NCBI RefSeq assembly: GCF_021354595.1
Contig: NZ_JADWYJ010000002.1
Coordinates: 124,001 to 188,000 of the forward strand
Direction: 5' to 3'
DNA from: Maribellus sp. CM-23
GTDB lineage: Bacteria; Bacteroidota; Bacteroidia; Bacteroidales; Prolixibacteraceae
DNA: 64,000 nucleotides
Position 1 is the stretch's first letter. Every line of letters begins with the position of its first letter. The notes under the pieces are model-generated. The model searched no databases and was not told where the DNA came from. It saw nothing but the letters and a program-made list of their open reading frames with translations. The translations under genes were made by a program, and so were the position numbers. Shown here one piece after another: positions 1-8,553 of this stretch.

Positions 1-150
1 GAAGAACTCAAAACCGGGAACAAGCCCAAGGCAGTAAATTATTACCAGGAAATGGTGAATGAATTGCTCAACCTTAAATGGCTGTTTTTTGTTTTGTTGC
101 TGCTGGTGAGTGTGGAATGGTTTTTGAGAAAATACTGGGGAATTTATTAA
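1..150 (+). CDS. C-terminal end of a membrane protein (5' truncated)
   Basis: The reading frame is open from base 1 and ends with TAA at 148-150, leaving 49 residues of a protein that begins outside the window. The visible part is a polar stretch, then one hydrophobic helix (roughly residues 26-38, rich in Leu, Val and Phe), then a short basic tail ending EWFLRKYWGIY. A last transmembrane helix followed by an E-W-x-L-R-K/R tail is common at the C-terminus of large VWA or glutamine-amidotransferase-like membrane proteins of Bacteroidota. That parallel is from memory and the function is not determined. The lipoprotein gene at 177 follows after 26 bases, so the two could be co-transcribed. Confidence 0.6.
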   Translation, partial: EELKTGNKPKAVNYYQEMVNELLNLKWLFFVLLLLVSVEWFLRKYWGIY

Positions 151-176
151 ATTGGGGTGTAACTGAAACGCGCTGT

Positions 177-1226
177 ATGAATACCAACTTCAGAAAATTT
201 ATATGGTTTTTGCCGCTGATCCTTTTAATGGCTGTATCTTGTTCTTCGTCGAAGTACATTACCATTGAGATACCTCGCAAAGCCAAGCAGGAACTCCCCG
301 AAAGGATACAAAGCCTGGTGTTGGTAAACCGAACCGTTGACGACTCGTATACCGACACTCCGTCGGATACACTTCAGAATATATTTTTCAAAAAAGCTTT
401 TGATGTAGATACCGTTATTCACGACCTGCAATCGGCCGACACCATGCTGCAGGCGCTGGGCAAATTGCTGTTTGAATCGGGTAGATACGACTATGTAATT
501 CCTGAAAACCGTTTTATTGATCACAAAGAAAATTCGTTTTTAAGCGAAACCATGCAGTGGAACGAGGTAAAAGACCTCTGTGAAACCTTTCAAACCGATG
601 CTGTTTTGTCGGTTGATATGTTTCAGACCCGCGTGGTTACCAAATACCAGAGAGAAAGTTATTACAACCCTGCGGACGATGCTTTTTACGAAATTGCAAG
701 AGCGCAAATGGCGGTTGTTTACGAAGCGCTTTTCCGGATTTATGACCCGCTAGAGGAAAAGGTGATCATGCGCGAGTTTATGCGGGATACTATTTACTGG
801 GAAGACGGAGCCGGATCAGCCCGCGAATTATTTTCTCATTTCACAACGGTAAAACAGGGACTTTCGGAGGCTGGAATTGCCCTTGCCCTTGATTTCTCGG
901 AAAAAATAAGCACGGTATGGAACCGCGAGCAGCGGCTTATCCTAAGTGATAAAGACGACCGAATGACACAAGCCGAAAACCTGGTGAACGACAACGACTG
1001 GGCCTCTGCCATGGAGCTGTGGGAGAAAGTTGCGGCAGAAAGCAATTCAAAGACAACCAAAAGTAAAGCTGCCTTTAACCTGGCAGTTGGGTACGAACTT
1101 CAGGGGAATGTTGACGAGGCGATAAAATGGGGGCTGGAGTCGTACAACATCATGTTCAGACAAACGACTTACGACTACCTGGAGCGTCTGAAACTGCGAA
1201 GACAGGAACTTGAAAAACTAAAATAA
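177..1226 (+). CDS. DUF6340-like lipoprotein with TPR-like C-terminus (paralog 1 of 3)
   Basis: Predicted 349-residue lipoprotein of unknown function. The frame is open further upstream, but I chose the ATG at 177 because it gives a clean lipoprotein signal: basic start, hydrophobic core and lipobox MAVSC near residue 22. The mature part starts with a strand-rich region (KYITIEIPRKA), followed by a motif about returning names or values (LVLVNRT) and an alpha-helical end resembling tetratricopeptide repeats (around residues 265-349, including AFNLAVGYELQGNVDEAIKWG). The next two genes encode proteins with the same plan. This layout matches the Bacteroidota family I know as DUF6340; the family name is recalled, not searched. 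Its stop overlaps the next start by one base (TAATG), which suggests translational coupling. Confidence 0.7.
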   Translation: MNTNFRKFIWFLPLILLMAVSCSSSKYITIEIPRKAKQELPERIQSLVLVNRTVDDSYTDTPSDTLQNIFFKKAFDVDTVIHDLQSADTMLQALGKLLFESGRYDYVIPENRFIDHKENSFLSETMQWNEVKDLCETFQTDAVLSVDMFQTRVVTKYQRESYYNPADDAFYEIARAQMAVVYEALFRIYDPLEEKVIMREFMRDTIYWEDGAGSARELFSHFTTVKQGLSEAGIALALDFSEKISTVWNREQRLILSDKDDRMTQAENLVNDNDWASAMELWEKVAAESNSKTTKSKAAFNLAVGYELQGNVDEAIKWGLESYNIMFRQTTYDYLERLKLRRQELEKLK

Positions 1227-2245
1227 TGAACCGCATCCTAACACTGGCGGTCTTACTGGCACTGTTCAGTTCGTGCACCGTCTACAAAGAATACCAGATC
1301 GAGGTATATCAACCCGGCAAAATTGCTGTGCCTTCCGAGACCAAGAACGCAGCCATTGTTTACCGGAACTTCAAGTACACCAACGACACCCTCCTTCACT
1401 TTTACAAAGACGATTACAGGCTCAAAAAGGCAAAAGATGATCCGGCCAACCTCGATTCGGTGCTGGTTAACCTGACCATGCAGGAGCTGGCTGGGAACCT
1501 CAAAAGCCATCAAACTTTTGAAACCATTCATATTTTCCCAGAGCTTTTCAAAACGCACAGGGGAAATAAACTTCCTGCGCTTGATTTTAATCTGATCCGG
1601 AACATCACCGAAAAGACACAAAGTGATCTGCTGATTTCGCTGGAAACGTATTCCTGTTTTTACAACGAGTATTCGTCAACTGCCGATATGCCCACCAAAT
1701 CGAACGAAGTAATAACCGCGGCTGTGTGGGCTGTATACAATCCCGTGGAAGAAAAAATAATCGACCGCAAAACCATGATCGATACCATTTTCTGGAATGG
1801 GTACGACGACCAGGGAAATTACCAGCGCAAAACACTGCTCCCACCACGAATAACGGCTTTAAAAATTGCCTCTCAAATGGCAGGGGAAAACTATGCCAAA
1901 CGATTTTTTGCCTCGTGGCAAAATGTAAACCGCATGTATTCTGTGCCGCCTCTCCCCGACTTTGCTTCTGCCGAAACCTTTCTTCAAAAAGGGGAATGGG
2001 ATAATGCTATTTTGCTTTGGAAACGCTATGTGGGAGATGATAACGGTAAGATCGCAATTCAGGCACGGTACAACATGGCTTTGGCTTATGAAATGAAAGA
2101 TGACCTTGATACGGCCTACAAATGGCTCTCGACAGCCATGCAACTTGCCACAAAATACCGCAGCAAGGAGGATATCAAACGAATCATGCATTACCAGAAT
2201 GCGCTCCGAAAACGAATGAAGGACATTACCCTACTAAACCAATAA
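1226..2245 (+). CDS. DUF6340-like lipoprotein (paralog 2 of 3)
   Basis: Predicted 339-residue lipoprotein of the same type as its neighbours. The N-terminus has a hydrophobic core followed by the lipobox FSSC, with the lipidated Cys at about residue 17. The mature start (YKEYQIEVYQPGKIAVPSE) and the next strand (AAIVYRNFKY) match the corresponding parts of the flanking genes. The middle has the shared segment ending in a Trp-rich 'AVWAVYNPVEEKIIDRKTM' stretch. The C-terminal helices (ARYNMALAYEMKDDLDTAYKW) look like one or two TPR units. The start overlaps the previous stop by one base, and the next gene starts two bases after its stop, so all three probably form one translationally coupled unit. 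No function is known to me. Confidence 0.7.
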   Translation: MNRILTLAVLLALFSSCTVYKEYQIEVYQPGKIAVPSETKNAAIVYRNFKYTNDTLLHFYKDDYRLKKAKDDPANLDSVLVNLTMQELAGNLKSHQTFETIHIFPELFKTHRGNKLPALDFNLIRNITEKTQSDLLISLETYSCFYNEYSSTADMPTKSNEVITAAVWAVYNPVEEKIIDRKTMIDTIFWNGYDDQGNYQRKTLLPPRITALKIASQMAGENYAKRFFASWQNVNRMYSVPPLPDFASAETFLQKGEWDNAILLWKRYVGDDNGKIAIQARYNMALAYEMKDDLDTAYKWLSTAMQLATKYRSKEDIKRIMHYQNALRKRMKDITLLNQ

Positions 2246-2247
2246 CA

Positions 2248-3459
2248 ATGAGCCGCTCCCCTCTGATTCTGATGCTAAGCCTGTTTGTAACTGCACTTCT
2301 CGAGGGATGCACCACTTTTTACAATGTAAGTTTGGTGAAAATTGAGATCATTCAACCGTCGGAGATCATTCTTCCAAGCGAATACCGCAAGCTGGCCGTA
2401 CGTTATAATAATACGAATATTGCCTTTAACCCGGAACTTATTAACTATAATGTTCTTGGAAAGGCAATGAGCGACACCACCAACCTCGACAGTGTTGCCT
2501 CCAGAATCTATTACGAGTATTTTCTGTCAGAACTTAGTAATCAGGATTTTTTGGATACAATAATAGAACTCCGGGCTGCCGACTATTCAGCAACCAGCGT
2601 AAAAGATACGCTTTCATTCTCACATGTCTCAGAAATAGATACTTCTGACTACGATTCGTATGTGGGGATCGTTAATTCCTACGTGCTTTCGCAGTACTTT
2701 AAAATGTATCCCACCGCAACCAAAAACAAAACTTCGGAAAAGATACTTGATACCGAATTCGGGCTTTATACATCGGATAAACTCAAAGAAATTGCTGACT
2801 TAACCGGAGCCGATTTCTTTTTGTCCTTGGATCATTTTTTTACCCGCAATGAAATTGACACCAACGAATTCTTCGTGGAAGGCTATTACAAAGTCACTGA
2901 GCTGGCAGAAGTAAATGCACTTTGGAGTATATATGATCTGAATAAAAACCTTTTCCACTACCAATATTTACATAAGAATCCTATTACATGGGAAGGAGAA
3001 TGTATCTTTCTTCAAAACGCATTAAACGTTGTTCCGCCACGCAGAGATGCGGTGTTGAATTCGGCTGATATTTCCGGTACTGAATTCGCGCACATGCTGA
3101 TCCCGCATTGGATGGAAGTCCAGCGGATGTACTATAAATCGGGTCACGTAGACCTGAAACAGACCAACGAGCTTATAAAAGATGGCCAGTGGCTGGAAGC
3201 TGCCAAACACTGGAAAAAGAACATCAGCAATCCCAATAAGCGCATTGCCGCCAAGTGCATGTTCAACATGGGGCTGGTTTGCGAAATGCAAAACGATATT
3301 GAAGCAGCCATTGATTGGGTGGTTCAGTCGTATCACGTTTTCAAGGAAAAGGACGAAATGCATGCCTACAACTGCAAAAGCTACCTGAATATTTTAGCAG
3401 CGCGGAAACTGGACTTCAAAATATTGGACAAACAAATGCAGCTTGTTGAACAACAATAA
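2248..3459 (+). CDS. DUF6340-like lipoprotein (paralog 3 of 3)
   Basis: Predicted 403-residue lipoprotein. A longer frame exists upstream inside the previous gene, but the ATG at 2248 directly follows the previous stop (TAA at 2243-2245) and gives a proper signal peptide with lipobox LEGC. The mature start (YNVSLVKIEIIQPSEIILP) parallels paralogs 1 and 2, as does the C-terminal TPR-like pair of helices (CMFNMGLVCEMQNDIEAAIDW). It is about 55-65 residues longer than its neighbours, the extra length lying in the N-terminal half. The gene converges with the cvfB-like gene on the other strand, 12 bases apart, and no clear hairpin terminator lies between them. Confidence 0.7.
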   Translation: MSRSPLILMLSLFVTALLEGCTTFYNVSLVKIEIIQPSEIILPSEYRKLAVRYNNTNIAFNPELINYNVLGKAMSDTTNLDSVASRIYYEYFLSELSNQDFLDTIIELRAADYSATSVKDTLSFSHVSEIDTSDYDSYVGIVNSYVLSQYFKMYPTATKNKTSEKILDTEFGLYTSDKLKEIADLTGADFFLSLDHFFTRNEIDTNEFFVEGYYKVTELAEVNALWSIYDLNKNLFHYQYLHKNPITWEGECIFLQNALNVVPPRRDAVLNSADISGTEFAHMLIPHWMEVQRMYYKSGHVDLKQTNELIKDGQWLEAAKHWKKNISNPNKRIAAKCMFNMGLVCEMQNDIEAAIDWVVQSYHVFKEKDEMHAYNCKSYLNILAARKLDFKILDKQMQLVEQQ

Positions 3460-3471
3460 CCAGCACGGCCG

Positions 3472-4311
3472 TTATTCGTCTTCCAGCAAACGAATTCCGT
3501 CGGATTCAAAAGAAATAAGCCGCTTTTTATACAGTCCGCCAATAGCCTGTTTAAACGTTTTCTTGCTGATTCCGAACAAAGCCTGAATCATATCGGGCGA
3601 CGACTTATCGGACACCGCCAGGAACCCCCGGTTATTTTTCAGTTCCTTTAAAATTTTATCCGAAACAGGATCTACTTTGGCATACCCGGGTTTGTCCAGA
3701 ATTAGATCGATCTTTTCATCTTTTCTTACCTTGGTAATGAAACCTCTGGTTTTATCGCCAATCTTCAGCTCACGGAATATTTGGTTTTTGTACAACATTC
3801 CGGAGTGTTCGCGATTTACAATGGCTTTATACCCCAGTTCTGTTTCATCAAAAACAATCAGGTCCACTTCCTGCCCGGGTTTGTAATCGGGAGGCGTATT
3901 ATCGAGGTACTTCTGGAATTTAGTAGTTGCCGCTACCCGGTTGGAAAGCAGATCGAGAAATATATACACCCAGTAACTTTTCCCCACCTCCATTCTTTCT
4001 CTTTGTTCGCGATAAGGTACCAGCAGGTCTTTGGGAAGCCCCCAATCAAGAAAAGCTCCCACCTGGGTTACCTCTTTTACTTCCAGACATGCAAAGTCAC
4101 CCACCTTGGCAAGCGGCTTTTCGGTGGTTGCCACCAAACGGTCTTCCGAGTCGGTGTAAACAAAAACTTCGGCCTCTTCAGCCGCCTTCATTTCGGGTGT
4201 TACAAACTTTTGGGGCATCAAAATTTCACCATGATCGCCACCGTCAAGATATACTCCGTTGGCTGTTTCGCGAACAATGCCAAGCGTATTTATTTTTCCT
4301 ATTTCTGCCAT
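3472..4311 (-). CDS. cvfB: CvfB/YitL-like S1 RNA-binding protein
   Basis: Predicted 279-residue cytoplasmic protein of the CvfB (conserved virulence factor B) family, which contains S1-type OB folds and a C-terminal winged helix and is linked to RNA binding. The sequence shows an N-terminal domain ending in GEILMPQKFV, a first S1-like unit (GDFACLEVKEVTQVGAFLDW, then LLVPYREQRERM), a second S1-like unit (AIVNREHSGMLYKNQIF, then KIGDKTRGFITKV), and a helical C-terminus (MIQALFGISKKTFKQAIG) typical of the winged helix. Length and order fit the family. It lies two bases downstream of recN on the same strand and is probably the last gene of the bamD-rpoZ-coaBC-porD-recN run. The start is the ATG at 4311. 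Confidence 0.85.
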   Translation of the reverse strand: MAEIGKINTLGIVRETANGVYLDGGDHGEILMPQKFVTPEMKAAEEAEVFVYTDSEDRLVATTEKPLAKVGDFACLEVKEVTQVGAFLDWGLPKDLLVPYREQRERMEVGKSYWVYIFLDLLSNRVAATTKFQKYLDNTPPDYKPGQEVDLIVFDETELGYKAIVNREHSGMLYKNQIFRELKIGDKTRGFITKVRKDEKIDLILDKPGYAKVDPVSDKILKELKNNRGFLAVSDKSSPDMIQALFGISKKTFKQAIGGLYKKRLISFESDGIRLLEDE

Positions 4312-4313
4312 AA

Positions 4314-5969
4314 TTAATTTGCTAAAAGTTCGCGAGCTGCACTAATGGTTGTATCGGTGAGTTTATCGCCACCTACCATTTTTGCCAGTTCTTCTATACG
4401 TTCGTTTTCGGTAAGTTGTTTGATTGACGTGATCGTCCGGTCATTTTCTTCGAGTTTATAAACCCTGAAATGGGCATCGCCACGCGCCGCAATTTGCGGG
4501 AGATGTGTAATATTAATAATCTGTGTTGTTGAAGAGAAGGATTTGATAATGGTTCCCATTTTCATAGCCACTTCCCCGGAAATCCCGGAATCAATCTCAT
4601 CAAAAATAATGGTTGGCAATGCTTTGGAACTACGCAACAGGTTTTTAATGGCCAGCATAAGCCGCGACATTTCACCTCCGGATGCGATGCGGGATATCTC
4701 ATCGGGCGCCGAGTCGGCATTGGCACTAAACAGAAAAGCAACTTCGTCTTTTCCTTCTGAACCAAAATCGTACATCAGGCTGTGTTCCACGACAAAACGT
4801 ATTTTGCTCATTCCCAGTTGCTGCAAATCCTCCACCACCGATTTTTCAATCTTCGGAAATGCCTTTTTACGAATGGAACTAAGCGCAACAGCCTTTTCTT
4901 CCAGGATTTTGCTTTGACCCGCCAATTCTTTTTCTTTCTCCTTTATTTCGTCGTCGTACCCCGTTACTTTGCTGATCTTCTGATCCAGTTCGTTCCGCAG
5001 CTCAATCAGGGCAGCCACATTATCGGTATTGTGTTTTTGCAGCAAACTGTATATCAGGTTTAGCCGATCGTTTACTTCCTGAATCCGTGCCGGATCATGT
5101 TCAATTTTCTCCGCCAAAGTATCTGCTTCGTCAGCGATATCGCGCAGTTCCAGCATGGCACTCTCCAGGCGGGTTTCCAAACCAGCCGCTTCCGCCATGT
5201 AATTCCTTATCTTCTCCAGTGCTTTTCTGCCGTCCTTTACATGCTGAATCACCGAAAAACGTTCATCGTCCAAAAGCTGAACAACCGTTGTAAAACCTGT
5301 TTTTATCTCTTCAGCATGTGTTAAACGCTCCAGTTCTTCTTCCAGCTCTTCCTGTTCGTTCTCTTTCAGTGCTGCTTCTTCCAGCTGGCTAAACTGAAAC
5401 TGGTAATAATCCAGGTCAGCCTGTTCTTTTTCAGCCTGCTCTTTCAACGCTGCCAATTCTTTGGCTGTTTTCCGGTACAAACGAAACTGCTTTTTGTAAG
5501 CCTCGAGTGCTTCGCCGGCTCCTGCCACTGCATCCACCAAATCGAGTTGAAATTTCTGGTTCCCCAATTCCAGGTTTTGATGCTGTGAATGAATATCAAT
5601 TAGCTTCAACCCAAGATCACGTAGTGTTTTCAGGTTTACCGGGGTATCGTTTATAAAAGCTCTCGACTTTCCGGCGGGTGTTATTTCTCTTCTCAGAATA
5701 GTGAGATCGTCGTAATCCAGGTCATTCTCTTCAAAAAATGCCTTCAGTTGGTAGTTCTTTACCTCAAATTGGCCTTCCACCACGCACTTTTCTTCCTTTT
5801 CCTTTAACACCGATAAATCGGCCCGATTGCCAATGATCAATCCAAGTGCGCCCAAAATAATGGATTTACCTGCACCGGTCTCCCCGGTAACAGTATTCAG
5901 GTTTTTACTAAAATCAACCTGTAATTCCTGTATCAAAGCATAATTGGATATGTATAACCTGGCAAGCAT
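4314..5969 (-). CDS. recN: DNA repair protein RecN
   Basis: Predicted 551-residue SMC-like ATPase acting in recombinational double-strand-break repair. Walker A (GETGAGKS) is at residues 29-36, and the ABC signature (SGGEMSR) and Walker B (IIFDEID) lie around residues 425-460, separated by a long Glu/Lys-rich coiled coil. The IHSQHQNLEL segment after the N-terminal ATPase half is also typical. A TTG two codons upstream could start the frame at 5975, but I chose the ATG at 5969 because it gives the usual RecN beginning (MLARLYISNYALI). Length is normal for the family. A 114-base gap separates it from the porD-like gene, so it may also have its own promoter, but I see no convincing one. Confidence 0.95.
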   Translation of the reverse strand: MLARLYISNYALIQELQVDFSKNLNTVTGETGAGKSIILGALGLIIGNRADLSVLKEKEEKCVVEGQFEVKNYQLKAFFEENDLDYDDLTILRREITPAGKSRAFINDTPVNLKTLRDLGLKLIDIHSQHQNLELGNQKFQLDLVDAVAGAGEALEAYKKQFRLYRKTAKELAALKEQAEKEQADLDYYQFQFSQLEEAALKENEQEELEEELERLTHAEEIKTGFTTVVQLLDDERFSVIQHVKDGRKALEKIRNYMAEAAGLETRLESAMLELRDIADEADTLAEKIEHDPARIQEVNDRLNLIYSLLQKHNTDNVAALIELRNELDQKISKVTGYDDEIKEKEKELAGQSKILEEKAVALSSIRKKAFPKIEKSVVEDLQQLGMSKIRFVVEHSLMYDFGSEGKDEVAFLFSANADSAPDEISRIASGGEMSRLMLAIKNLLRSSKALPTIIFDEIDSGISGEVAMKMGTIIKSFSSTTQIINITHLPQIAARGDAHFRVYKLEENDRTITSIKQLTENERIEELAKMVGGDKLTDTTISAARELLAN

Positions 5970-6083
5970 GTTCAAATCGTATTTCGGAATAAAAATACCA
6001 AAAATCGGACAACTGACTTTTTCTTTTCAGTTATTTCAAAAAAGAATTACAAACGTAAAGATTTAAAGGGTACTTCAGCAAAA

Positions 6084-6995
6084 TCAAAGATCTTCGCTTT
6101 CTTTGATCTTTTCGTACTTGCTGCCGTTTGATGGATCCACTTCGTTTAGGATAGCCAACACGCGACTACGTTCGTCGGGAAACGACTTGGAAAAGACATT
6201 CACCAGTTCATCGGCTTTGGCGTCAAAAAATATCTGAAGAATGTAAGTAGACGGGCGACGGCGAAACACTTTCTGAATATCGCGCAAGGAATTGGCAATG
6301 TTGGCACGTCCCTCTTCCACCCTGTCCGACATGATATCCAGTCCATCGCGGTGATAACTGTACATGCAACTACGGAACGAAGAATAAGATTTATTTAAAA
6401 TATTCTCGGTTAACCAATAGCGGTTGCGCTCACTTTCAAAGGATTTCCAGCCTCGTTCACGCGCATTTTGCGAGTTGTTGACAATCGACTGGGCTTTCTG
6501 AAAAAATTCTGTTCCACCTTCCGCGGAAAACGTATCATAATCAAACCCCAGAATAATGTATGCGTAATACGCCAAAATGTTGGTCAGGTTGTCACGATTC
6601 GATGTTTCATTAAATTCAAGCGGCTGAAACTCCACATAATTACAATGAAAATCGTTGTCTTTGATATTCAAAACAGTGGAAGTGTAGCTCGAATTGAATA
6701 CCGGACGTGTTAGCTGAACAATAATAGAGCCTTTAAACTCGTCAGCAGAAACCTGCTCATCGAGTTGAATAAGTAGGTTACAGCGGATTTTTTCGTCGTA
6801 ACCATACACATGCTCCGTCCATTTACGGTTGTTCATAAAATCGTAAATATCTGATTGCATGGTCCGGAAAAGGTTTTGGTTGGCCCCCTGAATTCCACGA
6901 GCAGAAACCGTAACATTACAACGCAGTTCCTGCGCAAAGGCAGTAAACACCACAAAAGCTGTAATCAATAAGGTACTTGCAATTTTTCTGATCAT
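6084..6995 (-). CDS. porD: PorD/DUF4835 family protein (T9SS-associated)
   Basis: Predicted 303-residue exported protein with a clear signal peptide (hydrophobic core to about residue 20, ending TAFAQ). It opens with LRCNVTVSARGIQG and has the segment YDFMNNRKWTEHVY, both characteristic of the DUF4835 family, which is also annotated as type IX secretion protein PorD. The assignment is from family knowledge. Gene order supports it: DUF4835 next to coaBC, rpoZ and bamD is a conserved neighbourhood in Bacteroidota. The window also encodes two T9SS cargo proteins (43830-55804), so the host has use for such a component. The start is 5 bases from the coaBC stop, consistent with one transcript. PorD's exact role in secretion is not settled. 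Confidence 0.8.
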   Translation of the reverse strand: MIRKIASTLLITAFVVFTAFAQELRCNVTVSARGIQGANQNLFRTMQSDIYDFMNNRKWTEHVYGYDEKIRCNLLIQLDEQVSADEFKGSIIVQLTRPVFNSSYTSTVLNIKDNDFHCNYVEFQPLEFNETSNRDNLTNILAYYAYIILGFDYDTFSAEGGTEFFQKAQSIVNNSQNARERGWKSFESERNRYWLTENILNKSYSSFRSCMYSYHRDGLDIMSDRVEEGRANIANSLRDIQKVFRRRPSTYILQIFFDAKADELVNVFSKSFPDERSRVLAILNEVDPSNGSKYEKIKESEDL

Positions 6996-6999
6996 GTTA

Positions 7000-8202
7000 T
7001 CAAGCTTTCAATTCAATAATTTTGTTAACAATATCGCGGGCAACTTCTTTCTTAGACTTTAACTCAAAAACCTCCGGTTTATTGTCCTTGTCCACCAAGG
7101 TAATTTTGTTGGTGTCCACTCCAAAACCAGCACCCGAATCATTCAGAGAGTTCAGCACAATAAAATCAAGGTTCTTTTTAGCCAGTTTTTTCTGTGCATT
7201 TTCCAGCTCGTTATTAGTCTCGAGCGCAAAGCCCACCAAAAGCTGGTTGTCTTTTTTGAGTTTCCCGAGTTCGGCAGCGATGTCTTTTGTCGGTTCCAAT
7301 TCGATGGACCAGTTTTCCTTCCCTCTTTTTGTTTTCTGTGCTGCTTTATCCACCGGCGTAAAATCAGCCACGGCAGCACACATCACAGCGCCATCGCAAG
7401 CCGCAAACCGGGATACACACTGCTCGTACATTTCCTGTGCCGACTCCACTTTTACCACGTTTATACGGTTGTTGGCAGTGCAAACAGATACAGGTCCGGA
7501 CACGAGTGTTACTTCAGCCCCCTGATCAGCCAGTTCTTCGGCAATGGCATACCCCATTTTACCTGACGAGTAATTTCCAATAAAGCGAACGGGATCAATT
7601 TTCTCGAAAGTAGGCCCGGCAGTTACCAGGAACCTATGATTCAGAAGTTTTTTTTTTGCTGAAAAGTGTTCCACTACCAGCTCCAGAATCTTTCCGGGTT
7701 CTTCCATTCTGCCTTTTCCTTCCAGGCCACTGGCCAACTCTCCGGAAGCAGGTTCAACAATGCTGTTCCCGTATTCTTTCAGAATGGAAAGATTGCGTTG
7801 CGTAGAAGGATGGGCAAACATATCGAGGTCCATCGCCGGAGCAATAAACACCGGGCACTTGGCCGACAGGTAAGTGGTTACCAGCATGTTGTCAGCAATT
7901 CCGTGGGCCATTTTCCCCAAGGTTGAAGCGGTTGCCGGTGCCACCAGCATCAGATCGGCCCACAGACCAAGATCCACGTGGCTGTTCCACGAACCATCGT
8001 TGGCACCAAAGAATTCGCTCACCACCGGTTTGTTCGACAATGCAGACAAAGTAACCGGTGTAATAAACTCTTTCCCGGCCGGAGTAATCACGACCTGAAC
8101 CTCGGCTCCTTCCTTTATTAAAAGCCGAAGAAGTATTGCTGCCTTGTAAGCTGCAATACTTCCCGTAATTCCAAGTATAATATTTTTGCCTTTCAGCCGC
8201 AT
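7000..8202 (-). CDS. coaBC: Bifunctional phosphopantothenoylcysteine decarboxylase / synthetase
   Basis: Predicted 400-residue CoaBC (Dfp), making 4'-phosphopantetheine from phosphopantothenate and cysteine in coenzyme A synthesis. The CoaC half (about 1-185) has the flavin-binding GITGSIAAYKA, the PAMDLDMFAHP motif, and the substrate-flap segment LASGLEGKGRM. The CoaB half (about 190-400) has the KIDPVRFIGNYSSGKMG motif and KTKRGKENW. At residue 158 the flap carries Ser where E. coli CoaC has the catalytic Cys (position 158 in E. coli). I read this directly from the bases around 7729-7731; how common it is in Bacteroidota should be checked. The gene is 12 bases from rpoZ and 5 from the porD-like gene. 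Confidence 0.95.
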   Translation of the reverse strand: MRLKGKNIILGITGSIAAYKAAILLRLLIKEGAEVQVVITPAGKEFITPVTLSALSNKPVVSEFFGANDGSWNSHVDLGLWADLMLVAPATASTLGKMAHGIADNMLVTTYLSAKCPVFIAPAMDLDMFAHPSTQRNLSILKEYGNSIVEPASGELASGLEGKGRMEEPGKILELVVEHFSAKKKLLNHRFLVTAGPTFEKIDPVRFIGNYSSGKMGYAIAEELADQGAEVTLVSGPVSVCTANNRINVVKVESAQEMYEQCVSRFAACDGAVMCAAVADFTPVDKAAQKTKRGKENWSIELEPTKDIAAELGKLKKDNQLLVGFALETNNELENAQKKLAKKNLDFIVLNSLNDSGAGFGVDTNKITLVDKDNKPEVFELKSKKEVARDIVNKIIELKA

Positions 8203-8214
8203 AAGGGCGTGAAA

Positions 8215-8550
8215 TTAAATTCTCTGTTTGTTCTCCCTTGCAGGGTTGCGATGGTAGATTTCACTGTTTTTCAGTTCTTCGAAAGCGATCAATGTTGGTT
8301 TTGGCAAACGCTCGTAGAACTTCGAAATTTCAATCTGCTCACGGTTTTCAAAAATCTCTTCCAGATTATCAGTGTAAGAAGCAAACTCCTGAAGTTTTTG
8401 GTTCAACTCCTCTTTTAATTCCGAAGAAATCTGGTTTGCTCTTTTAGCCAATACCATCACTGTTTCGTAAATGTTACCTGTTTCCTGTGTCAAAACGTCA
8501 AGGTCACGCGAAATAGTCGACGGTGCAGCTTTTGTTTTTTTGTAATCCAT
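8215..8550 (-). CDS. rpoZ: RNA polymerase omega subunit (Bacteroidota type)
   Basis: Predicted 111-residue small protein. It has the omega-type core (GNIYETVMVLAKRANQIS, then a helix up to LEEIFENREQIEISKFYERLPKP) seen in the Bacteroidota RpoZ/omega family, where the protein is longer than the E. coli subunit. Omega helps assemble and stabilise RNA polymerase. Its place between bamD and coaBC is the usual one in this phylum. It starts three bases after the bamD stop and ends 12 bases before coaBC, so it is almost certainly translated from the same message. No unusual features were seen. Confidence 0.88.
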   Translation of the reverse strand: MDYKKTKAAPSTISRDLDVLTQETGNIYETVMVLAKRANQISSELKEELNQKLQEFASYTDNLEEIFENREQIEISKFYERLPKPTLIAFEELKNSEIYHRNPARENKQRI

Positions 8551-8553
8551 TTT

